DNA from: Pseudomonas californiensis | GTDB lineage: Bacteria > Pseudomonadota > Gammaproteobacteria > Pseudomonadales > Pseudomonadaceae | Assembly: GCF_021147775.1 (NCBI RefSeq) | Contig: NZ_JAGTPK010000013.1 | Span: 1 to 64,000 of the forward strand | Direction of reading: 5' to 3' | DNA length: 64,000 nucleotides | In this document: piece after piece, positions 26,537 to 35,110 of the stretch | Numbering within the stretch: position 1 is the first letter of the stretch | How the letters are laid out: each line of letters begins with the position of its first letter | Position numbers and translations under genes: made by a program | Notes under the pieces: model-generated | Database searches by the model: none | Told to the model about the DNA's origin: nothing | What the model saw: only the letters and a program-made list of their open reading frames with translations

Positions 26537-27040
26537 ATGACGACACAATCAATACCTTTCAGCCTGCCGACACTGCAACACGTCTTGACCCTGCAGGTGC
26601 GCATTGGACAGCCAGACTGGATGGGGCAGAGCATTGACGGTTTGCGCAGTAATTACCGAATTGTCGGCGGGCGTTTCGAGGGGCCGCAATTGAGCGGGCA
26701 GGTGCTGGCAGGCGGCGCGGACTTTTTTGTTGTCCGGCCTGACGGCACCGGTGAGATGAACGCCACTTACAGCCTGCTTACCGACGAGGGCGAGCTGATC
26801 AATCTGCACAACACCGGCACATTGCGGATCAGTCCCAAGGGGCAGGATCTGGAACAGCGGGGTATCTGGCCCATTCCCGACAGCGAATACCACTGTACCT
26901 GCACGCCACGTTTTCAAGTGCCCCAAGGCCGTTTGAGCTGGCTTGCCCAGACAGCCTTCATCGGGCAGGTGCGGTACCCAAGTGGAGATGACGTTGAGGT
27001 GCAGGTCTACAAACTGGCATCGCCCGGTCCAGGCGTCTGA
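26537..27040 (+). CDS. DUF3237-family protein
   Basis: Protein of 167 residues with the DUF3237 pattern: an opening strand LQHVLTLQVRIGQP, then YRIVGGRFEGPQLSGQVLAGGADFFVVRPDG and the later NTGTLRISPKG. It is a small beta-barrel family of unknown function, often found with amidases and aromatic or amine catabolism genes. CAGGAG precedes the ATG at 26537. It is the fourth gene of the run that starts with the serine hydrolase, and its 3' end overlaps the relic on the opposite strand. No catalytic residues can be assigned. Confidence 0.85.
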   Translation: MTTQSIPFSLPTLQHVLTLQVRIGQPDWMGQSIDGLRSNYRIVGGRFEGPQLSGQVLAGGADFFVVRPDGTGEMNATYSLLTDEGELINLHNTGTLRISPKGQDLEQRGIWPIPDSEYHCTCTPRFQVPQGRLSWLAQTAFIGQVRYPSGDDVEVQVYKLASPGPGV

Positions 27041-27405
27041 GCATGACGCCAGGAACCGTGGGGCAATTCTACGGTTCGTTCGGCTTTGGCGAGGGCCTGT
27101 TTCAAACCGGCCTTGTCGAGAGGGATGCAATACGCGGGTTTGGCCCGTTCGAATCGCCAGCTGTCGTCGAGAATGCCAGCATCAACAGGGTCAAATCCGA
27201 TCTCGTCGAGCAAGGTCATAATCGGCTCTTTGGCCTGCTGATCATCAGCGGCGACGGGGAGGGCGCGCCTGTCTGGAGCGTGCTTTGACCGAGCGTCGGT
27301 GACCAGATCTTCCGCAAGAATGGCATTGAAGACTTTCACCACATGCGAGCCTGCAAAGTGTTCGGCAATCAGACGGCTGGTGTGGTTGCAAAACCGTCGA
27401 GTGCA
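27007..27405 (-). pseudogene. Relic of a COG2085-type NADP-binding oxidoreductase (C-terminal part)
   Basis: The minus-strand frame shows a recognisable C-terminal part of the NADPH-dependent F420-reductase-like/dinucleotide-binding family: TSRLIAEHFAGSHVVKVFNA, then APDRRALPVAADD, FDPVDAGILDDSWRFERAKP and the ending ERTVELPHGSWR. About 100 N-terminal residues, including the Rossmann GxGxxG motif, are missing, and upstream sequence in this frame is not protein-like. The frame runs past the usual end into the DUF3237 gene. I judge it a decayed remnant. Confidence 0.7.
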
Positions 27406-27474
27406 GCAACATGGCCATCGCGTCCCGGGTAATGCCTGACTGCTGCAGACATTCACGTTGTCTGGAGGTATCCC

Positions 27475-27788
27475 GTGTCGCTGACTGTCCACACCCGTCC
27501 GCGACGTCCACCGTTTACCCAAGCGTCTGCCGTCGAGAAAGTTCGTCTTGCTGAAGATGGCTGGAACAGCCGTAGCCCTGAAAATGTCGCTCAGGCCTAT
27601 ACCAGCGATACTCAATGGCATAATCGTGCCGATTCGTCACCAACCGTGAAGAAGCCCGACGCTTTATAGAGCACAAGTTGCGCAAAGAATTGGATTACCG
27701 CCTGATCAACGAGCTGTGGTGGTTCAGCGACGGCTGGCCGTCAGGTCGTTCTGACGATCATCCTGGGTTGTCCAGGCCAGGGCGTTGA
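27475..27788 (+). pseudogene. Relic of a DUF1348 (NTF2-like) gene, frameshifted and internally deleted
   Basis: The first frame reads [20 protein letters not shown] through [11 protein letters not shown], typical of DUF1348 proteins. Just after, the matching continuation ([20 protein letters not shown], then INELWWF) is in another frame. A large piece of the middle is absent, and the sequence jumps to the family's C-terminal signature [13 protein letters not shown] before a stop at 27788. So the gene has both a frameshift and an internal deletion of roughly 40 codons. It diverges from the oxidoreductase relic, and both are decayed. Confidence 0.78.
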
Positions 27789-27843
27789 TACTCTGAGGTA
27801 CACTGGCGCCTTGCCAGCCCTTAATGGCCACGGGAAGACAATA

Positions 27844-28854
27844 ATGCAGCGCCGTCAATTCAGCGGAGGCATGAAGGGCAAGAACCTTCGCTATCTGAAC
27901 GATGAACACCCTGAGCCTGTGCAGCAGGCGCGGACGGGTTTCTTGCTGCTCGAACATTTTTCCCTGCCTGCCTTTACTCAAATGCTGGATACGCTGGTCA
28001 CGGCCAATCTGTTGCGACCCAGGCTGTTTTCCTCCCGGACGTTCGGACTGGAGGAGGGCGAAGTCATGAGTGATCTGGGGCTGGTGATCAGGCCCGATGA
28101 GCGTATCAGCCATGAGGCCCTGACTGAGCTTGATCTGCTGGTCATTTGTGGCGGTTACCGGACCGCGCTGAATGCAAATGACCCTCTGATCGGCCTGCTC
28201 AAGGCCGCGTCAGAGCAGGATGTCGCGCTGGCCGGGCTGTGGAACGGTGCGTGGTTTCTCGGGGCGGCCGGGTTGCTCGACGGTTACCGGTGTGCAATCC
28301 ATCCCGAACATCGCCCGGCGCTCGCAGAAATCTCCAGGGCCACGCAAGTTACCAGCGAGGCATTCATTGTCGACCGTGACCGTCTGACCGCTTCCAGCCC
28401 GACGGGTGCTTTTCATATGGCGCTGGAGTGGATCAAGGGCCTGCATGGCAAGGCGCTTGTCGAAGGTATCGAAGACATTCTTTCCTTTGAAGAGTCGCGA
28501 TATCGTCGGGTCAAGGCTTCGCCCAATGTCTGTGTGAGCGCGCCCTTGCGAGAGGTCATCAAACTCATGGATGCCAACCTTGAAGAGCCGTTGGAAATGG
28601 AACAGCTTGCAGTCTATGCGGGCCGCTCGCGCCGCCAGGTCGAACGTCTGTTCAAGGAGCAATTAGGCACCACACCGCAACGTTACTACCTGGAATTGCG
28701 TATCACCGAGGCACGCCGTTTGCTGCAACACACCGAGATGTCCCAGGTTGAAGTGCTGGTGGCCTGCGGGTTTGTCTCGCCCAGCCATTTCAGCAAATGC
28801 TACAGCGCGTTTTTCGGCTACCGGCCTTCACGGGAGAAACGTTCGGCTCGATAG
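27844..28854 (+). CDS. GlxA-type AraC-family regulator with DJ-1/PfpI domain
   Basis: Transcriptional regulator of 336 residues. An N-terminal DJ-1/PfpI-like domain covers about 28-200 (GFLLLEHFSLPAFTQML, LDLLVICGGYRT, GLWNGAWFLGAAGLLDG). The position of the DJ-1 nucleophile Cys is Asn in LWNGAW, which fits a sensor rather than an enzyme. Two AraC helix-turn-helix units fill about 240-330 (LEMEQLAVYAGRSRRQVERLFKEQLG; VEVLVACGFVSPSHFSKCY). The group includes regulators of choline, glycine betaine, carnitine and arginine catabolism (GbdR, CdhR, ArgR). GGGAAG lies six bases before the ATG at 27844. No target operon is adjacent. Confidence 0.9.
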   Translation: MQRRQFSGGMKGKNLRYLNDEHPEPVQQARTGFLLLEHFSLPAFTQMLDTLVTANLLRPRLFSSRTFGLEEGEVMSDLGLVIRPDERISHEALTELDLLVICGGYRTALNANDPLIGLLKAASEQDVALAGLWNGAWFLGAAGLLDGYRCAIHPEHRPALAEISRATQVTSEAFIVDRDRLTASSPTGAFHMALEWIKGLHGKALVEGIEDILSFEESRYRRVKASPNVCVSAPLREVIKLMDANLEEPLEMEQLAVYAGRSRRQVERLFKEQLGTTPQRYYLELRITEARRLLQHTEMSQVEVLVACGFVSPSHFSKCYSAFFGYRPSREKRSAR

Positions 28855-28988
28855 CAAAGCTTCGGCAGACTGTCAAGTCGCGCACGTTCCGGTCAGGCAA
28901 AAGCTCCGGGGAGGGCAGGATCCAGAACAAAATCCGGTTTTCGCAGTCTTTTGTGTACCCGACGTTCCCGTCAAACCGAGGTTGTGCA

Positions 28989-29219
28989 ATGAGTCTTATC
29001 GATTGCCCAGAATGCTCTGCCCGAATCTCCGACAAGGCGTATGCCTGCCCGCAGTGCGGTAATCCCTTCCGGGAGCCATCGCGCTTCAATTTGAGCGAAA
29101 AAAATGTTGGTCAGATTGCCGGTGCCACGGGTGTCTGGCTCACCGCGCCCTGGATAGCCCGCATGGTGTTTGGGGTGGTGGCCGTTATTGCGACTGCAGC
29201 GGTATTGATCCTGCGCTGA
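28989..29219 (+). CDS. Small zinc-ribbon membrane protein
   Basis: Protein of 76 residues. Two CxxC pairs (CPECSARISDKAYACPQCGN at about 6-25) form a zinc ribbon, and a hydrophobic span near 53-75 (ARMVFGVVAVIATAAVLIL) anchors the C-terminus. The start at 28989 gives the compact MSLIDCPEC beginning; longer readings upstream are not protein-like. Such proteins are common and uncharacterised. No operon partner is clear. Confidence 0.78.
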   Translation: MSLIDCPECSARISDKAYACPQCGNPFREPSRFNLSEKNVGQIAGATGVWLTAPWIARMVFGVVAVIATAAVLILR

Positions 29220-29470
29220 AAAGCACTCCGGTGCGCCACTGCGCGTTTGACGGCAGGGCTGCCGGCGCTGCTCAGTTTTTCTGACAAAACCTGCACAGCG
29301 CTCTAAACCGACTGTTCTGGCGAAGCTTTGCAAAATATTTCGACAGGAACATTACGCTGAACTAACGCACCAACGGCACGATCCTTTCCTAAGCGCAGTC
29401 AGCGCCATCCGGAGATACCCAGTGATTCGCACTGCGTACGTCCCAGGATCGCTAACGATAAGGAGCCGCC

Positions 29471-29899
29471 GTGACCGTTACCACCCATCCCGTTTACCGA
29501 AGCACGCCAAGCCCGCTTCACGCCATTTTTCTAGCAGGGACCGTTCCGCTGTTTCTTGGCGGTCTGTTCAGTGACATTGCCTACTTCAAGACCTTTCAGA
29601 TCCAGTGGAGCAATTTTGCCGCCTGGTTGATCGCCGGTGGTCTGGTGTTCTGCGGTCTGGCGTTAGTGTTCGCGCTGGTTAATCTGATACGTGCAGAGCG
29701 CAAGTCAGGACGTCCTGTGTTGTATTTCCTGCTCTTGCTGATCACGTGGGTGCTTGGACTGGTCAACGCGTTCGAGCATGCCAAGGATGCCTGGGCTGTC
29801 ATGCCGTCAGGTTTGATTCTGTCGGTGATCGTGACGGCGCTTGCCTTTGTTGCCGCCTGGATCGGGCTTACCAACCTGCGTTCGGGAGATGCCCAATGA
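29471..29899 (+). CDS. DUF2231-family membrane protein
   Basis: Integral membrane protein of 142 residues with four spans, opening with PLHAIFLAGTVPLFLGGLFSD, the DUF2231 pattern in which a His near the start of span 1 may bind heme or a metal. The GTG start at 29471 has AAGGAG close by. Its stop overlaps the ATG of the next gene as ATGA, so it is tightly coupled to the sorbosone-dehydrogenase-type lipoprotein. In related bacteria this pair recurs, and the membrane protein may pass electrons from the dehydrogenase; that is inference. Confidence 0.88.
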   Translation: MTVTTHPVYRSTPSPLHAIFLAGTVPLFLGGLFSDIAYFKTFQIQWSNFAAWLIAGGLVFCGLALVFALVNLIRAERKSGRPVLYFLLLLITWVLGLVNAFEHAKDAWAVMPSGLILSVIVTALAFVAAWIGLTNLRSGDAQ

Positions 29900-31188
29900 A
29901 ACAGTTGAACGCATTGAGTGCGCTGAGTATGGCGTTGTTGTTGAGTGCTTGCGGTGGAGAGGCAGACAGTACCCAGGCACGTGGCCCCGACCCTAAACTG
30001 CCTGAACCACAACGTGGGCTGTTGCCGAGCATGAAGATTGCCGAGCCCGCCTTGTGGGGCGATCAGAAGCCGAAGGTGCCGGAAGGCTTCAGCGTGACAG
30101 CCATCGCGACTGACCTGAGAATCCCGCGTCAGACGCTGGTGTTGCCCAACGGTGACATTCTCGTCGCAGAAGGCCGCGGAGGCAGCGCCGCCAAGCTCAA
30201 GCCCAAGGATGTAATCGCCAGTTTCATCAAGGCGAAAGGCAATACTCAGGTTAAAGGTGGCAACCGGCTGACCCTGCTGCGCGACGCTGACGGCGATGGC
30301 ACCTATGAGATGAAAACCGTGTTTGCGGAAAATCTCAACGCGCCTTACGGACTGGCCTTTGCCGACGGCAAACTGTATGTCGCCAACCAGGACGCGCTGG
30401 TTCGCTTCGACTATCAGGATGGTCAGACCCAGGCCGGCAGCCCGCCTGTCAAAGTCACTGACTTGCCATCCGAGATCAACCACCACTGGACCAAGTCTCT
30501 GGCGATCAGTCCCGACGGCCGTTCGCTGTATGTGGGGATCGGCTCGAACAGTAACGTCACCGAGCGCGGCATGGAGGTCGAAATCGACCGTGCCATGGTC
30601 TGGCAGATCGATGCCGAAACGGGCGCGCACAAGCCTTACGCAACCGGTATCCGCAACCCGACGGCACTGACCATTCAGCCAGACTCCGGGCAAGTGTGGG
30701 CGGTGGTCAACGAACGCGATGAGTTGGGCCCGGATCTGGTTCCGGATTACCTGACGTCGGTACAGGAAGGCAAGTTCTACGGCTGGCCTTACAGCTACTG
30801 GGGCCAGAACGTCGATCCTCGCGCGCAGCCGCAGAACCCGGAAAAGGTCGCCGCCGCGATCAAGCCTGATTACAGCCTCGGTTCACACGTTGCCGCGCTG
30901 GGCGTCGACTTCTCGATGCCGGTGATGGGCGACAAGTTTGCTGATGGGGTTTTCGTGGGTGAGCACGGCAGTTGGAACCGCGACAATCCAGTCGGCTACA
31001 AGGTGATCTTCGTGCCGTTCAGCAATGGTCGTCCTGCGGGTGAGCCCGTGGATTTTGCAACGGGCTTTCGCGGCGACGATGGTAAAACGCGTGGCCGGCC
31101 GGTAGGCGTGACAGTTGATCCGAAAGGCGCATTGATCATCGCGGATGACCTTGCGAACACGGTCTGGCGAGTGACGCGCAACCAGTAA
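29896..31188 (+). CDS. Sorbosone-dehydrogenase-family lipoprotein (PQQ-type beta propeller)
   Basis: Lipoprotein of 430 residues. The lipobox LLSAC puts the lipidated Cys at residue 19, after a signal peptide, so it is attached in the periplasm. The body is a six-bladed beta propeller of the soluble glucose dehydrogenase/L-sorbosone dehydrogenase type: FSVTAIATDLRIPRQTLVLP, LNAPYGLAF, GRSLYVGIGSNSN, GIRNPTALTIQ, GEHGSWNR and GRPVGVTVDPKGALIIADD. Family members use PQQ to oxidise aldoses or aldehydes. The substrate here is unknown. It is translationally coupled to the DUF2231 gene. A long inverted repeat follows about 65 bases after the stop. Confidence 0.9.
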   Translation: MKQLNALSALSMALLLSACGGEADSTQARGPDPKLPEPQRGLLPSMKIAEPALWGDQKPKVPEGFSVTAIATDLRIPRQTLVLPNGDILVAEGRGGSAAKLKPKDVIASFIKAKGNTQVKGGNRLTLLRDADGDGTYEMKTVFAENLNAPYGLAFADGKLYVANQDALVRFDYQDGQTQAGSPPVKVTDLPSEINHHWTKSLAISPDGRSLYVGIGSNSNVTERGMEVEIDRAMVWQIDAETGAHKPYATGIRNPTALTIQPDSGQVWAVVNERDELGPDLVPDYLTSVQEGKFYGWPYSYWGQNVDPRAQPQNPEKVAAAIKPDYSLGSHVAALGVDFSMPVMGDKFADGVFVGEHGSWNRDNPVGYKVIFVPFSNGRPAGEPVDFATGFRGDDGKTRGRPVGVTVDPKGALIIADDLANTVWRVTRNQ

Positions 31189-31252
31189 ATCGTTTCGCCA
31201 GAGCCACGGGAAGATTTTTTCTCCCTCGCGGTTCTGACCACCTCTGCTGGTC

Positions 31253-31300
31253 AACGCCCCATAACGCGATGCTCTACGGATCGTCGCGTTATGGGGCGTT
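31253..31300. terminator. 17-bp inverted repeat between convergent genes
   Basis: AACGCCCCATAACGCGA at 31253-31269 and its exact complement at 31284-31300 flank a 14-base loop. The position between the propeller gene and the convergent LysR gene suggests a bidirectional terminator, although the T tracts are short. Confidence 0.7.
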
Positions 31301-31334
31301 TGCTATCCGGTGCAGCGGTCACTCGTGTTGGCGG

Positions 31335-32252
31335 CTAACTGACAGGCTCATCCGACAGCTCGGCCTTTAGCCATCCAAGCAATGCTTCTGTCTCGTCTGC
31401 ATGGCCAGAAGACGCTAGATGTTTGAATACAGACAGCGCGTGGGGCAAGACGACGCTTTCTTTGCAGGGGCGGATCAATTCCCCGTTGCTGATCAGTCCG
31501 CCAGCCGTTCGAGCCCAGCCAACCGCCATACCGTGCCCTTCGACTGCCGCCTGAAGCATCATCGGGTAGCTGTTGTACGACTGACTCTGTGCCTCAGAGG
31601 CTGGCGTGACGCCGAAGTGAGCCAGCCAACTCTCCCACTCCATCAAATGCGGGGGCGTGGCGCGGTGATGCAGCAATCGATGCTGTGGTAGCTCCCAGAC
31701 TTCGATCAGGTCCTGTCCCGCCATGTAGCCGGGGCTGCATACCGGAAATACCTCGTCGCTGGCGGTGAAGACCAGTTGGCTCACTCCACTGTTTCTGCCG
31801 CTGCTTTGCAGCCCTACATCGAAATGCTCAGCGAATTCCGACAAGGGCTGTGTCGTGGTGACTATTTGCAGTTCGATCTCGGGATGCATCTGGTGAAAGC
31901 CTGACAGACGTGGCATCAGCCAGTAAAACGCCTCGCACAGTTGGCTGAGCAAGACGAGTGGACGCTTGCTTCGGTTGTCTCGCAACGCTTGTGCCGTCGA
32001 GCTTATCTGACCCAAGGCAGTGCGCACGACATGCGCCAATTGGTATCCCTCGGCGGTCAGAAAAACGGCCCTGTTACGTCGTTCAAACAGCTTCACGCCA
32101 AGGTGGCGCTCCAGCTCCCTGATCTGCCGGCTCACAGCTGCCTGGCTCAGGTGTAACTCGTCCGCTGCGCGGGTAAAGCTTTCGAGACGCGCTGAGGCCT
32201 CGAAGGGCAGCAGGCAGGCAAGAGGTGGCAAAGATTTACCCAACAGATTCAT
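31335..32252 (-). CDS. LysR-family transcriptional regulator
   Basis: Regulator of 305 residues. The winged helix spans about 14-75 (FEASARLESFTRAADELHLSQAAVSRQIRELERHLGVKLFERRNRAVFLT), followed by a LysR substrate domain. It is divergent from the EamA transporter gene, with about 90 bases between starts, so it likely controls that transporter. The inducer cannot be inferred. Confidence 0.93.
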   Translation of the reverse strand: MNLLGKSLPPLACLLPFEASARLESFTRAADELHLSQAAVSRQIRELERHLGVKLFERRNRAVFLTAEGYQLAHVVRTALGQISSTAQALRDNRSKRPLVLLSQLCEAFYWLMPRLSGFHQMHPEIELQIVTTTQPLSEFAEHFDVGLQSSGRNSGVSQLVFTASDEVFPVCSPGYMAGQDLIEVWELPQHRLLHHRATPPHLMEWESWLAHFGVTPASEAQSQSYNSYPMMLQAAVEGHGMAVGWARTAGGLISNGELIRPCKESVVLPHALSVFKHLASSGHADETEALLGWLKAELSDEPVS

Positions 32253-32342
32253 AACGACAGATTATGCATTGGCGGCCGAGATCTCGTTTTTACCACACGT
32301 ACACCAGGGTCACCATGGCGCATATCCCGTTACGGAGTGACT

Positions 32343-33296
32343 ATGTGCCGTTCAAAAAAACCGCTGATCAAAGGTGTCGCTTTTGCAGTACTTGCGGCGT
32401 TGTGCTGGGGAACGAACTTCATCGTCCCTTACGTAAAGGGCGATTACAGCCTGATGGCTTTCATGGGCGTCAGGTTTGCTGCGGTCGGATTGACCGGTAT
32501 CGTCTGGTTGGTGCTCAACCTTCACGCGCTTGGTCTATTAGAGTGGCCCGAACGGTTGATGGGGCTGGCCTTGGGGGCCATCGGTTACTTCGGCTACGCC
32601 ATTTGCATCGCTTACGGGGTTGCGATGAGCGGCCCGGTCCTGACTCCCGCCTTGATAGCGACCGTACCTGTTTTGCTGGCCTTGCTCGGCAACGCGAAAA
32701 CGAAAAGTGTCAGATGGAGAGTACTGGCAGTGCCGTTACTGGTGCTGTTATCAGGATTGTTGCTGATCAATGTCGGCGCAGGCAAAAAGACGGCTGGGGA
32801 CGCGGATAACCTGAGTGCCGGGGGCGTCTTTGCGGCAGGAGCGGTTGCATTATGGTTGATCTTCAGCGTTTCCAACCAGCGCTGGATCGGCAAACTGCCT
32901 CACCGTTCAATGGGTGTCTGGACAGCACTCATGATGATTGGAAGTGCGCTGGGCATGACATTGATGTTCACCGCCGGGTACGTATCCGGGCTTTTCAGCG
33001 CACCTGCGAACATTCTTGCGGTTTATGACGCACCAGGCGTGTATGTGTGGGCGATCGTTATCGCGTTACTGTCATCGGTCGTAGGCGCATGGGCATGGAA
33101 TGCTGCCGCCCGCGTACTTCCCATGGTGTTATCCGGACAGCTCATTGCACTGGAACCGCTTTTTGCGACGGCCATGAGCCTTATGTTCGAGAAGCGCTTG
33201 CCCATGCTGCATGAGGCGCTTGGCATGGGCGTGACGCTGGCAGGTACCTTGCTGGCTATAAAGGTTGTGAGCGCCAGGCAGTCAAAACATCCTTGA
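32343..33296 (+). CDS. EamA/DMT-superfamily transporter
   Basis: Inner-membrane transporter of 317 residues with about ten spans in two EamA repeats. The first begins AFAVLAALCWGTNFIVP and the second ends with PMVLSGQLIALEPLFATAMSLMFE. This resembles drug/metabolite exporters that release amino acids or their derivatives. The ATG at 32343 has GGAG five bases upstream and is preferred over a GTG two codons earlier. It is divergent from the LysR gene that probably regulates it. Substrate unknown. Confidence 0.9.
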   Translation: MCRSKKPLIKGVAFAVLAALCWGTNFIVPYVKGDYSLMAFMGVRFAAVGLTGIVWLVLNLHALGLLEWPERLMGLALGAIGYFGYAICIAYGVAMSGPVLTPALIATVPVLLALLGNAKTKSVRWRVLAVPLLVLLSGLLLINVGAGKKTAGDADNLSAGGVFAAGAVALWLIFSVSNQRWIGKLPHRSMGVWTALMMIGSALGMTLMFTAGYVSGLFSAPANILAVYDAPGVYVWAIVIALLSSVVGAWAWNAAARVLPMVLSGQLIALEPLFATAMSLMFEKRLPMLHEALGMGVTLAGTLLAIKVVSARQSKHP

Positions 33297-33311
33297 GCGT
33301 CAGAGGCAGGA

Positions 33312-33767
33312 TCAGTCCTTTTTCACACGTGGCGGATTGTCCTGGCGGTAAGTGTGCTCCGGGTCAATGACCAACTGCTTGACCTGACTGTCCAGCTCTT
33401 GGCTGTGGTAAAGGTCCAGACACTTGAGCATCTCAAATCGCACACCCTTGCGCTCTGATTCAACCAGCGGATTATGGTAGTCGCGGGCCAGATACTTGTC
33501 GATCAGAGGCTTGCCTGCCAGTGGTGCCTCTTCCAGATCGAACGAAGTCCAGTCCATCAGCGCGCTGGCGCTGCTTCCAGCGTCCTTTGCCGCGTCGGGC
33601 TCGCTTTTGTAGGCAGTCGCGATGCAGCCTGCGAGCACCATATCCTTATAGTTCTGCGCGTACGTGCGATCACCGGCTTGCGGTGAAGTCGACGCGTCAT
33701 CCTTGGCCCAACTGCTCACCGGCATGGCGGCGCAGGCCGCGAGCAGTATCGTTGCCGTGTAATTCAT
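33312..33767 (-). CDS. tai4: Tai4-family type VI amidase immunity protein
   Basis: Periplasmic immunity protein of 151 residues. A signal peptide covers 1-21 (cleavage after SWA). The mature helical domain has the Tai4 pattern YAQNYKDMVLAGCIATAY with paired Cys residues (Cys48 and the Cys in MLKCLDLYHS), and DWTSFDLEEAPLAGKPLIDKYLARDYH. It should bind and block the Tae4 amidase encoded immediately upstream; the start codon overlaps the stop of the effector gene. This protects the cell and its sisters from cell-wall cleavage. No type VI structural genes are nearby apart from the distant VgrG. Confidence 0.9.
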   Translation of the reverse strand: MNYTATILLAACAAMPVSSWAKDDASTSPQAGDRTYAQNYKDMVLAGCIATAYKSEPDAAKDAGSSASALMDWTSFDLEEAPLAGKPLIDKYLARDYHNPLVESERKGVRFEMLKCLDLYHSQELDSQVKQLVIDPEHTYRQDNPPRVKKD

Positions 33768-34267
33768 CAGGGCAAACTCCAGAAGTTGGCACGATCGGTC
33801 TTGTAGGTCGCGCCCGGCTCATTGAAGTAACAATGGTCATAACAGACATTTCCATCGAATAACGTCGCGTGCCCTGCGGCGTCCGACCAACCAGACACTT
33901 CAAACAAGATGAGCCCTTTCTTGCCAGCCAGAGGGCCACCATCAGCAGCCGGGTAATTCACGATTTCCGCGCGACCCCACTGTTGCTCCAGATAGGCGAT
34001 CAGATTCTTGACGCGATAGAAGTACCAACGCTTGTCGGCACCTGACACAGTTTGTCCGACCACGCGCGGTATAAGCGATCCAGAGTAATTAAGGATGTAG
34101 CTCATACGAACCGCGCACGTGTTGACCCATCTCACATCCGGGTCGCTACTGTTGATGTTCAGTGCGACATTTCCGCCAATGACCGTTGCGACTTTTTCAG
34201 ACGGATTGAGCGTGTTGTAGATCCTTTGAGAGGCCGCCCATGCGCTGGAGAACGAGGGTCGAATCAT
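33767..34267 (-). CDS. tae4: Tae4-family type VI amidase effector
   Basis: Peptidoglycan amidase effector of 166 residues, NlpC/P60-like fold. The catalytic triad is visible as Cys51 (VNTCAVRMSYILNYSG), His133 (AAGHATLFDG) and Asp144 (CYDHCYFNE), and the Cys142/Cys146 pair fits the disulphide described in the Tae4 family. Spacing between these residues equals that known for the Salmonella protein with an offset of seven. Tae4 enzymes cut the D-Glu to mDAP bond in neighbours' walls after delivery by a type VI machine, usually through Hcp. No signal peptide is seen, as expected. AAGGA precedes the start. It is coupled to tai4. Confidence 0.92.
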   Translation of the reverse strand: MIRPSFSSAWAASQRIYNTLNPSEKVATVIGGNVALNINSSDPDVRWVNTCAVRMSYILNYSGSLIPRVVGQTVSGADKRWYFYRVKNLIAYLEQQWGRAEIVNYPAADGGPLAGKKGLILFEVSGWSDAAGHATLFDGNVCYDHCYFNEPGATYKTDRANFWSLP

Positions 34268-34549
34268 GTCGGGTCCTTGATATGAATGGTCATCGAGTGT
34301 CGCATTGTAATTTGCTGTTATCGAAGCGCCTATGGTGGCACTTGCGTGCTGACAACTGCAGTGCCGAGGTCGAGCTACGCTGATTTTTGACAGCTTTCAC
34401 CAAGGGAATCCTGCGCAAGCTTCCGTCAGCATTTCGGGTATGCATGCCTATTCTGAGTTTCAGCATGAGCGACTGGACGGCCTGAGGAGTCAGTTCGATT
34501 CCGCTGATCACTGGGCAGACAGTTTCACGGCGGCCAGTTGTGCATCGGG

Positions 34550-35110
34550 TTATACCAAAACGATATTCAGCCTGGGCCATGTCGCCTTCCAGTTTTTCTC
34601 GCTCAGGCGTCTCAGGTAAATCAATCTTTTTTCTGTTTCGAATCGTGGGGTTGGCCGAACGATGAGATTGAAAAGATCATCGGGTCCCAAAGGCGCCACC
34701 ACCTCCAGGATGTCGTCCATGGACAGTCTGGCAGCGATAGCTGTTGCGGTTTCTGGCCAGAACCTCATCGCATCAACCGCCGAGGTATAGGGCTGATCTG
34801 AATTGCGAACATGCATGCGTGCCTGGTTCTTTACCGACCAGGTCAAAGTGGGGTCCAGTTGCTGTAAGCGCGTTTCGATCCTGGCATCAATCTCTGGTGA
34901 AGCTTGGGACTTATCGAACCAGATAACGTCGATGTCGGGCGGCAGCGGTGAGTGAGTCCGGGCGTGCTTTCGATCCCATACCAGACTGCGGACAAACCCG
35001 GCCGCAACCCAGCAATCCGGGAGATTGACCTCCCTGACCAGTCGAAGAATACGCATTCGCTCACGGTCGCAAGCTATCAGGGTTTTTAGCTGGTCGAGGT
35101 AATCCGTCAA
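34550..35110 (-). CDS. Nucleotidyltransferase-like protein (NTP_transf_6/DUF925)
   Basis: Protein of 186 residues. The pattern WVAAGFVRSLVWDRKH followed by PPDIDVIWFDKS matches the nucleotidyltransferase-6 family, with Asp residues in the PDIDVI loop as the putative metal ligands. The YTSAVDAMRFWPETATAIAAR segment is also typical. The start appears to be TTG at 35110. It stands alone between the Tae4 gene and a divergent secreted protein. The family is uncharacterised; relation to nucleotidyltransferase toxins cannot be judged from one gene. About 280 bases on its downstream side hold no clear gene. Confidence 0.82.
   Translation of the reverse strand: MTDYLDQLKTLIACDRERMRILRLVREVNLPDCWVAAGFVRSLVWDRKHARTHSPLPPDIDVIWFDKSQASPEIDARIETRLQQLDPTLTWSVKNQARMHVRNSDQPYTSAVDAMRFWPETATAIAARLSMDDILEVVAPLGPDDLFNLIVRPTPRFETEKRLIYLRRLSEKNWKATWPRLNIVLV

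Noticed and set aside
34290..34580. Minus-strand open frame of 96 codons between tae4 and the nucleotidyltransferase-like gene
   Set aside because: It overlaps the end of the neighbouring gene, has no ribosome-binding site and no recognisable family; at most a relic.
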